From: Candidatus Dojkabacteria bacterium
Lineage (GTDB): Bacteria > Patescibacteria > Dojkabacteria > SC72
Assembly (NCBI GenBank): GCA_023229785.1
Contig: JALNYV010000042.1
Coordinates: 1 to 5,400 of the forward strand
Length of the DNA: 5,400 bases
Direction: 5' to 3'
In this document: piece by piece, positions 1 to 4,819 of the stretch
How positions within the stretch are numbered: the first letter of the stretch is position 1
Layout: the number at the start of each line of letters is the position of its first letter
Translations under genes and position numbers: made by a program
The notes under the pieces: model-generated
The model's database searches: none
What the model saw: the letters and a program-made list of their open reading frames with translations, nothing else
Told to the model about the DNA's origin: nothing

Positions 1-2734
1 ACCATCCTATGAGCCCTATTGATAGAAGTCCTCCAAAGAAAGCTGCACCTCCTAGCACTGATCCGTCCGTAGTAGTTAGGATACTTATAGCCTTAGGTAT
101 ATTTATAACGTAAGCCATTACATTCTCCTGAGACCCATTTGCATTGGTGTAGATCAAAATAGCCGTTGTGGGGATTTGAGAATTGTTTAGTGGAATACTG
201 TCTACTCGTGCTTGCAAATATATAACTCCTTCTTCTCCTGCATTTAAATCTTCAATCTGAGCAGACAGTGTATGTGTATCGACAGCGTAAGTTCCACGAG
301 AAGAATTTATAAGTGTTACATTTGTAGGCAAGATAACTTGAACTAATGGTCTTATGAGACGAACCTTACCAATATTTTTGTAAGTTACAATGTAGTCTAT
401 AAGATCACCTTCATCTATTACTTGATATTTATTGGCAATGTTTAACAATACAGGTGAAGCCGTCCCTACGACTGTTGTACCTTGCTGAATGTAAACAGTT
501 TTTGTTTGCTGACCAACAACAGGGACACCCGCAGTTTTGAATATTTCAATTGAACCTTGAGATATACCACCCTGACAATCTGAATTTAATCTAAAGAAAT
601 AAATTGTATTTGGAGATAATCCTGTGACAAAGTCTGAGAAGTTTGTTCCGGCTGTTGAATATCGAGAGATTGTTCTCTGCCCCATGTTTACAGTAGTACC
701 ATACTCAAAGAAAGTATTTGCTCCATTTCCTCCAGTTATAAGTCCGTTCAATTGAGCTCCTGTCTGATTTATATTTGTTGCAACAGTTGTTACAGCACAA
801 GTATTGTAAACAGGCTGAGGTATTGGTTGAGGTATTGGAGTTATATACTGATCCACAGTTACAAATACTGATCGAGTTATTATGTTTCCATTTATTCCAC
901 GAGCAGTCAGTATATAATTTGTGTTGGTATATGGAGTTACGATCTGACTTCCTGTTGCATATACGTTCCCAAGAGTACTGATAGATACATAGTTACAATT
1001 TTGTGTACTCCAATTGAGTCTTGTACTTCCCCCTGCTGTCACATATATATTACTTGCTGTAAAACTATTTATATAACAAGTGTTGTAGTTATTATCATTA
1101 TAATTATCTTCTCGAACATAAATTCGAAGTGTATCTCTCTCAGAAGTTCCGTCTGTGTTGTATGCGGTTAGTGTATAAGTTGTATCACTCGATGGACGGA
1201 CTCGGACGCTTCCATTATCATCAACATTTCCAACATATGAAATTTTTACATAATCACAATTATCTGTATCCCATCTGAGTGTTGAATATTCACCGTTGGT
1301 AATATTCGTATCACTTGCAGTAAAGTTTGTGATTGAACATCTGTTGTTTATGATTGAGTCTACATTTATGTTTAATGTTTGAACTTTATCTCCCCCTGTT
1401 GCACCTCGTGCTGTGAGAGTGTAGGTAGTAGATGCTGTTGGAGCTACTGACTCTGATCCACCATTTGGATTTACAGGACCAAGAGTTGGATAAATCGTTG
1501 CTGAAGTACAGTTAGTTGTACTCCAAGATATAACAGAACTTTCTCCTCGTGTTAGATAGTAGTCACTTGCAGTAAAATTATTTATTGTACATGTATCTGT
1601 AATAACAGTAGGTGCACAATATGAACCATTCCAAGCAGAACCACTCGCACAAGAGGCTGATACTGTCTCTGTATCTAGAAGTGTTCCACTATTATACAAA
1701 TAGTATGATTGTGTTCCATTTGAAATATTAAATGTTTTACTATTGTTATTTCCTGTTCCTACAGTAGCCCAATCATGAGTGACAGTTGAAGTCGCAGCTG
1801 AAACTGGATTTACCGTATTCCAAGTGAATGGAATAGCACAAGTATTATTTCCAGAAGCTATCGTACAAGATGGGGATGAAGCAGTCAGGGTTCCAGTCAT
1901 TTGTTGCTGTACTTGATTTACTGTGATAGTTACTTGCTGGGGTTGAGCATTGCTATTTGAATTAGATGCGTTTATTGTATATGTGGTATCTGATGTAGGT
2001 GTGACTGGAGTACTTCCAAAAGTATTTACTACTCCGACTGTTGGAGAAATAGATACATTTGTACAGTTAGCGGTACTCCAAGATAATGTTGAAGAAGCTC
2101 CTGAAGTTATAGAAGTAGGACTTGCTCTAAAGTCTGTGATAGTACATACACTTGGAGGAGTAACTGATTTACCTATTGTAAAAGAGAAGAGAACAGTTCC
2201 CCAGTCTCCTTTTGCAATAGTTCCCATGTCTAATCCTCCACTAAATGCTTCATATCCAGTTTGTCCGTTTGGAAGAGCTATCCCGGTTGCATCTGTCTTC
2301 TTATACCATTTAGCTCGACTGAAAGTTAGTGTTTCAGGATTTGAAAGACTTGCTGTTACTTGACTTAGATTTAATGAACCTACACTTGAGCTAAGATTTC
2401 CTGAGAAAGAGTATGAGCCATTTTTAGAACTCATAGACCCTGCTGGGTTCTGATTTAAACTTATAACGACGTTGTTCGCATCTGCATTGTTTGTATTATC
2501 ATAATAAACAGCGACGTTGATAGTCTGACCTGGATCTGCGGAGATGCTTTTTCTAGTCCAACATCCGTTTGAGCCATCTTGAATACCCGCTCCTGTTGTA
2601 TAGTTACCTATAGAAAGTGGGTTTGGACAATCAGATGGATATGTATTCCATGCTGCACTAGCTTGACCTGAAAAGCCTAAAAGGGCTATCCCAAATGCAA
2701 ACATATATATTATTTTTTTCATATAATTTTTCAT
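1..2734 (-). CDS. Large multidomain exported surface protein, C-terminus cut by window edge
   Basis: 911 complete codons are visible with no stop; the gene leaves the window on its 3' side. Residues 1-27 form a signal peptide (MKK core, hydrophobic stretch, ASA cleavage motif). Residues 28-187 are an N-terminal beta-type domain with C36 and C58. Then come four repeats starting CxIxxFxAS (C197, C382, C466, C553), with a different Cys-rich module at about 280-375 (C290, C299, C362, C373, ending WNGSYC) between the first and second. A Pro/Gln linker (PIPQPIPQP, 634-642) leads to an FN3-like module (about 646-735, with FEYGTT and GLSPNTIYFFRL) and a DUF11-like module (about 755-880). Residues from about 892 begin a Gly-rich hydrophobic segment, probably a membrane anchor. 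No Shine-Dalgarno precedes ATG 2734 or the alternative in-frame ATG at 2722; both keep the signal peptide. It probably acts in surface display or adhesion (inferred). It is transcribed alone from the promoter at 2770-2798. Confidence 0.9.
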   Translation of the reverse strand, partial: MKNYMKKIIYMFAFGIALLGFSGQASAAWNTYPSDCPNPLSIGNYTTGAGIQDGSNGCWTRKSISADPGQTINVAVYYDNTNNADANNVVISLNQNPAGSMSSKNGSYSFSGNLSSSVGSLNLSQVTASLSNPETLTFSRAKWYKKTDATGIALPNGQTGYEAFSGGLDMGTIAKGDWGTVLFSFTIGKSVTPPSVCTITDFRASPTSITSGASSTLSWSTANCTNVSISPTVGVVNTFGSTPVTPTSDTTYTINASNSNSNAQPQQVTITVNQVQQQMTGTLTASSPSCTIASGNNTCAIPFTWNTVNPVSAATSTVTHDWATVGTGNNNSKTFNISNGTQSYYLYNSGTLLDTETVSASCASGSAWNGSYCAPTVITDTCTINNFTASDYYLTRGESSVISWSTTNCTSATIYPTLGPVNPNGGSESVAPTASTTYTLTARGATGGDKVQTLNINVDSIINNRCSITNFTASDTNITNGEYSTLRWDTDNCDYVKISYVGNVDDNGSVRVRPSSDTTYTLTAYNTDGTSERDTLRIYVREDNYNDNNYNTCYINSFTASNIYVTAGGSTRLNWSTQNCNYVSISTLGNVYATGSQIVTPYTNTNYILTARGINGNIITRSVFVTVDQYITPIPQPIPQPVYNTCAVTTVATNINQTGAQLNGLITGGNGANTFFEYGTTVNMGQRTISRYSTAGTNFSDFVTGLSPNTIYFFRLNSDCQGGISQGSIEIFKTAGVPVVGQQTKTVYIQQGTTVVGTASPVLLNIANKYQVIDEGDLIDYIVTYKNIGKVRLIRPLVQVILPTNVTLINSSRGTYAVDTHTLSAQIEDLNAGEEGVIYLQARVDSIPLNNSQIPTTAILIYTNANGSQENVMAYVINIPKAISILTTTDGSVLGGAAFFGGLLSIGLIGW
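851..1078 (-). repeat. Surface-protein repeat 4 (residues 553-628)
   Basis: Fourth copy. It opens at C553 (CYINSFTAS), with W575 and C580 (NWSTQNC) and the terminal strand TNTNYILTARG. It ends in VFVTV just before the Pro/Gln linker that leads to the FN3-like module. Confidence 0.85.
1112..1339 (-). repeat. Surface-protein repeat 3 (residues 466-541)
   Basis: Third copy. It opens at C466 (CSITNFTAS), with W488 and C493 (RWDTDNC) and the terminal strand SSDTTYTLTAYN. It is more acidic than the other copies. An Asp/Asn/Tyr-rich linker (REDNYNDNNYN) joins it to repeat 4. Confidence 0.85.
1361..1591 (-). repeat. Surface-protein repeat 2 (residues 382-458)
   Basis: Second copy. It opens at C382 (CTINNFTAS), with W404 and C409 (SWSTTNC) and the terminal strand TASTTYTLTARG. 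It follows directly after the SYCAP end of the Cys-rich module and is joined to repeat 3 by a short linker. Confidence 0.85.
1919..2146 (-). repeat. Surface-protein repeat 1 (residues 197-272)
   Basis: First copy of a roughly 76-residue Ig/PKD-like beta repeat in the surface protein. It opens with C197 (CTITDFRAS), has W219 and C224 (SWSTANC), and ends with a TPTSDTTYTINA-type strand followed by VTITV. It is separated from the other three copies by the unrelated module at residues 280-375. The repeat is evident in protein and diverged in DNA. Confidence 0.85.
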
Positions 2735-2769
2735 ATTATTCTAATAATTTAATTAATTTTATACCCTGT

Positions 2770-2798
2770 ATTATATCATATTTAAAGAAATATGTCAA
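2770..2798 (-). promoter_or_regulatory. Sigma-70 promoter of the surface protein gene
   Basis: Reading the minus strand, a perfect TTGACA (2793-2798) and a perfect TATAAT (2770-2775) are separated by exactly 17 nt, with TGA just before the -10 box (an extended -10). The predicted start is near 2763-2764, leaving a leader of about 30 nt. Just before the start codon lies a small dyad, ATTATT-AG-AATAAT (2735-2748), but no Shine-Dalgarno. A full-consensus promoter suggests strong constitutive expression. Confidence 0.88.
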
Positions 2799-2868
2799 TA
2801 TACAAATATAAATTTGAACTTGTTAATGTTACAATTTTAAACCTTCAATTTCGAAGAATTAAAGACTT

Positions 2869-2915
2869 AAAAAAGCAAAGGATGGGTATTATTTATATAA
2901 TATTTTATCCATCCT
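2869..2915 (-). terminator. Rho-independent terminator of the 247-aa gene
   Basis: On the minus strand, AGGATGG (2909-2915) pairs with CCATCCT (2879-2885) across an AT-rich loop that can partly self-pair. It is followed at once by UUGCUUUUUU (2869-2878). It lies 28 nt after the stop codon of the gene ending at 2943. On the plus strand the stem gains G.U, U-A and A-U pairs and has a weaker GUUUUU tract at 2922-2927, so it may stop transcription both ways. Confidence 0.75.
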
Positions 2916-2942
2916 AAGCAAGTTTTTATTCAAAGAGCAATT

Positions 2943-3686
2943 TTAGCTCCCCAAACCCGAAGGCATTCCCCGAGGATCAGCGTCAAGGCCAGGCTGTTGC
3001 GCTGGTTCTAGCACAGGTAAGCCAGGGGGCATAGTACGAGGTTCAATAACCTGAGGACTAGGTTGATCCTTGTCTTTTTTCAACAATAAATAACCAACTA
3101 CCCCTGCTAAAATAGCAGTTACTGGAATTACAAACCACAAAATCTTTATCTCCTTTTTTTTCTTAGGAGATGATTCTGTTCGTTCGTATGTCCAAGCCTT
3201 TTGAGTTTCAATTACAGCTTTAGAGGTTGTAGCTCCAAAATCAACTGGCAGTTTATTATCAACTTTTGATTCTGGTACTGGTTTTTCAACTTCAACTATT
3301 TTTTCTCTTTCAATAATCTTTACTTGGGTCACAGGTTTAAGATATTCAATCCTGTTTCCACAAATAGCTGAGTACCAAAACCCATCTTTAGTGTAGACTT
3401 TGGCTCCTTCAGGGAAGACAATATAATTGCCGTCATTTTTATTATGCTCATTATCAATGAATCGCACAAAATATTCTTCAGACAATGTATAAACCTTACA
3501 CCCTGGAGGAATTGAACCCTCACAGATCATTTTGGCTTCTTTCCTTGTTTCCCAAAATGCACCTTTGGTTATTTTTTGATAACCATCAGTCCTTACTGAT
3601 CCATAGACAATTTCTTTTTCTTGTCCAAATAAATCCTGCGAACCTAAAACAAAGGCTACAAGCAGGAAAAGTAAAAAAATTTTCAT
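2943..3686 (-). CDS. Exported single-pass membrane protein of unknown function, Pro/Gly-rich tail
   Basis: 247 residues from ATG 3686. I do not recognise the family. Residues 1-22 look like a signal peptide (MKIFLLFLLVAFVLG core, then FGQ before EKE). Residues 23-120 form a compact domain with C55, C63 and C109, aromatic-rich (FPEGAKVY, DGFWYSAICGN). Residues 121-138 are a charged stretch (VKIIEREKIVEVEKPVP) that could be helical or extended. Residues 139-178 are a linker ending in KKKK, then a membrane segment at about 182-202 followed by KK, then a Pro/Gly-rich tail to 247. An in-frame ATG at 3785 exists but lies upstream of the predicted transcription start, inside the promoter, so it was rejected. 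No Shine-Dalgarno is seen; a 22-bp stem-loop ends 4 nt before the start codon. Transcribed alone, with its own promoter and terminator. The tail-coding DNA (2951-3040) is about 60% GC, far above its surroundings. Confidence 0.85.
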   Translation of the reverse strand: MKIFLLFLLVAFVLGSQDLFGQEKEIVYGSVRTDGYQKITKGAFWETRKEAKMICEGSIPPGCKVYTLSEEYFVRFIDNEHNKNDGNYIVFPEGAKVYTKDGFWYSAICGNRIEYLKPVTQVKIIEREKIVEVEKPVPESKVDNKLPVDFGATTSKAVIETQKAWTYERTESSPKKKKEIKILWFVIPVTAILAGVVGYLLLKKDKDQPSPQVIEPRTMPPGLPVLEPAQQPGLDADPRGMPSGLGS

Positions 3687-3690
3687 TTTT

Positions 3691-3764
3691 TTGAGTTTTA
3701 GTGTTATTTTATTTGTCCCCAAGGAGATAAAGCTGAGAGAAAAATAAAATAACACTAATCTCAA
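3691..3764 (-). promoter_or_regulatory. 5'-leader stem-loop before the 247-aa gene
   Basis: The arms are 3742-3764 and 3691-3714. The inner 17 bp pair perfectly (3698-3714 with 3742-3758), then comes a 1x2 internal loop, then 5 more pairs (TTGAG with CTCAA). The loop is 27 nt. The predicted transcript start (about 3769) lies about 5 nt outside the stem, and the start codon is 4 nt after it, so the hairpin fills nearly the whole leader. It could protect the 5' end or control ribosome access. No U-tract follows, so it is not a normal terminator. Confidence 0.75.
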
Positions 3765-3775
3765 CATTTGAGTGT

Positions 3776-3804
3776 ATGATAGCATATTAGAAGCTCGTTG
3801 TCAA
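3776..3804 (-). promoter_or_regulatory. Sigma-70 promoter of the 247-aa gene
   Basis: On the minus strand, TTGACA (3799-3804) and TATCAT (3776-3781) are separated by 17 nt, with TGC before the -10 box (extended -10). The spacer carries AATAT at positions 11-15, as in the other two minus promoters. The expected start near 3769 lies downstream of the spurious ATG at 3785. Confidence 0.82.
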
Positions 3805-3833
3805 GGAACTAAAGGTTTCATATTATAAGCCGT

Positions 3834-3880
3834 TTTGTAAAATAAATATTACAAATTAAGGATTTTTTAATAAAAAAATC
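3834..3880. other. AT-rich spacer with two small dyads
   Basis: Between the promoter at 3776-3804 and the terminator at 3887-3929 there is no gene. It holds TTTGTAA-8 nt-TTACAAA (3834-3855), about 30 bp upstream of the -35 box, and an 8-bp A/T hairpin GATTTTTT-AATA-AAAAAATC (3861-3880). Either could be a binding site or a backup terminator stem, but in such AT-rich DNA both may be chance. Confidence 0.3.
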
Positions 3881-3886
3881 TATATT

Positions 3887-3929
3887 AAAAAGCAAAAAAG
3901 ACTTGAAAAAATAATTTCCAAGTCTTTTT
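3887..3929 (-). terminator. Rho-independent terminator of the 224-aa gene
   Basis: On the minus strand, AAAAAGACTTG (3919-3929) pairs perfectly with CAAGTCTTTTT (3895-3905), 11 bp, with a 13-nt loop. The U run continues as UGCUUUUU to 3887. It begins 20 nt after the stop codon at 3949. The A-tract on the other arm means it could also act on plus-strand transcripts. Confidence 0.85.
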
Positions 3930-3948
3930 ACAATATATTTATAAAGAA

Positions 3949-4623
3949 TTATCGGTTTTTCTTTATAATTTTTGTTCCGATTTCATTTGGAACTCCAGAG
4001 GCAGGTCTACCAACATTCTTTTCGTCATTGTCATAAAGAGGATCATGCATTAATCTATTCTTACCACTTCCATCACCATCAATAGCAATTTTTACAGAAT
4101 ATTGAATTCCATCAATTGCAATGTTTGTCTTTGATCCTAAATAAAATTCTTTATTAGATTGAAGATAGAAGGTGTGGTTGTAATTTAAGCTGTCTATTTC
4201 ATCCAGTTGAATTACAAAATTTGATGGTTTACCATTCTTATAAATAATTTTTTTTATTTTCCCTTTAGTTTCTTGGGGAACATTAAAATTATAAATAAGA
4301 GAGGTGTCCCTAACAGCCCGTCTTCCATCTATATAATAAACAACTTGTAGAGGAATTACTCCCTCAACTACAATCTTGTATTGATTATAAAGATTAATAG
4401 GATCCCCGACCACAATATTTTCATCAAGATCCTGTGTCCATGGGACAAGTTTCGGTTTTTTAACTTCTTGAAGTAATGATTTTGGTTCTTGAGACTTTGT
4501 TGTATCTTTCCCTGGAGTACAACGACTAAAAATTGTTGTGATTCCAAGAATTAGTATAGTGGCAATAATTAAATATGCCAAAAACTTTCCAAATTGAGAC
4601 CTAAAGACTATACTTTTTCTCAT
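3949..4623 (-). CDS. Membrane-anchored protein of unknown function (224 aa)
   Basis: I do not recognise this family. The N-terminus is basic (R2, K3, R8, K13) and is followed by one hydrophobic helix at about 14-32, giving an N-in/C-out signal-anchor topology. C35 follows the helix, but the preceding FSR does not fit a lipobox. Residues 36-60 are a polar Lys/Pro-rich linker. Residues about 65-185 look like a beta-rich soluble domain (IVVEGVIPLQVVYYIDG, FVIQLDEID, then TNIAIDGIQYSVKIAIDG). Residues 182-187 read DGDGSG, loosely like a calcium-binding loop. The tail (188-224) is polar and basic. The start is secure: a strong Shine-Dalgarno lies at 4633-4638, and the basic-plus-hydrophobic N-terminus begins there. 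It has its own promoter, a structured leader and a terminator, and is divergent from the pilB-like gene. Confidence 0.85.
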   Translation of the reverse strand: MRKSIVFRSQFGKFLAYLIIATILILGITTIFSRCTPGKDTTKSQEPKSLLQEVKKPKLVPWTQDLDENIVVGDPINLYNQYKIVVEGVIPLQVVYYIDGRRAVRDTSLIYNFNVPQETKGKIKKIIYKNGKPSNFVIQLDEIDSLNYNHTFYLQSNKEFYLGSKTNIAIDGIQYSVKIAIDGDGSGKNRLMHDPLYDNDEKNVGRPASGVPNEIGTKIIKKNR

Positions 4624-4632
4624 AATTTATTT

Positions 4633-4638
4633 CCTCCT
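4633..4638 (-). promoter_or_regulatory. Strong ribosome binding site of the 224-aa gene
   Basis: On the minus strand AGGAGG sits 9 nt before ATG 4623. It is the only clear Shine-Dalgarno at a chosen start in the window; the other three genes lack one at the start preferred here. Confidence 0.9.
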
Positions 4639-4668
4639 ATATTTAATTTTAAATTTTCAAATTAGTTT

Positions 4669-4731
4669 ATATCTATGATTATTTTGTATATCACCCAAAG
4701 GTTGAGTTACACACAAAATAACCATAAATAT
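4669..4731 (-). promoter_or_regulatory. 23-bp G.U-compensated stem-loop in the leader of the 224-aa gene
   Basis: The arms 4709-4731 and 4669-4691 pair over 23 positions with no true mismatch in the minus-strand RNA: 19 Watson-Crick pairs and 4 G.U pairs. On the plus strand the same four positions would be A.C mismatches. The 17-nt loop (4692-4708) can add a short apical stem (CAACC/GGGUG around UUU, one mismatch). The predicted start (about 4738) is about 7 nt upstream of the stem. The stem ends about 30 nt before the Shine-Dalgarno, leaving the ribosome binding site free. Confidence 0.8.
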
Positions 4732-4744
4732 CTCTTTCTTATAA

Positions 4745-4773
4745 ATCATGTAATATTAAACATCTATTGTCAA
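4745..4773 (-). promoter_or_regulatory. Probable sigma-70 promoter of the 224-aa gene
   Basis: On the minus strand TTGACA (4768-4773) is followed after 17 nt by CATGAT (4745-4750), a 4-of-6 match to the -10 consensus. The spacer has AATAT at positions 11-15, matching the other two minus promoters, which supports this placement despite the weaker -10. The leader would be about 115 nt. Confidence 0.65.
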
Positions 4774-4799
4774 GTATAGAGATAAAACCCCTTATAAGA

Positions 4800-4819
4800 T
4801 ATAATGATGACATATGTCA
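4800..4819 (+). promoter_or_regulatory. -10 box and start-codon palindrome of the pilB-like gene
   Basis: A perfect TATAAT (4800-4805) lies only 8 nt before the ATG at 4814, so transcription would start at about 4811-4813 and the mRNA would be nearly leaderless. No good -35 box is seen 16-18 nt upstream; TTGTCA at 4767-4772 is too far (27 nt) and overlaps the minus -35 box. A perfect 12-bp palindrome, TGACATATGTCA (4808-4819), covers the predicted start site and the ATG and could be an operator. Confidence 0.4.

Noticed and set aside
775..981. 68-aa plus-strand open frame
   Set aside because: Antisense shadow over repeat 4, the linker and the start of the FN3-like module of the surface protein, with no start signals.
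1950..2363. 137-aa plus-strand open frame
   Set aside because: Lies wholly within the antisense of the surface protein, which has a signal peptide, repeats and a consensus promoter. No ribosome binding site or recognisable domain.
2735..2748. Small dyad ATTATT-AG-AATAAT just before the surface protein ATG, as a third leader hairpin
   Set aside because: The arms are only 6 nt, all A/T, with a 2-nt centre. It is far weaker than the other two leaders and plausible by chance.
3329..3694. Short frames on both strands within the 247-aa gene (3329-3523 minus, 3485-3694 plus)
   Set aside because: Both overlap a coherent exported protein with its own promoter and terminator. Neither has initiation signals or sensible composition.
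3687..3785. Extended N-terminus of the 247-aa protein from ATG 3785
   Set aside because: That ATG sits inside the promoter spacer region, upstream of the predicted transcription start, and the extension would be read through the palindrome. The signal peptide starts cleanly at ATG 3686.
4063..4080. EF-hand-like DGDGSG stretch in the 224-aa protein
   Set aside because: Six residues alone, without the rest of a 12-residue loop or flanking helices that I can identify, are too little to call calcium binding.
4519..4521. Lipoprotein cysteine (C35) in the 224-aa protein
   Set aside because: The residues before it (I-F-S-R) do not match a lipobox, and the hydrophobic helix is long enough to be a signal anchor.
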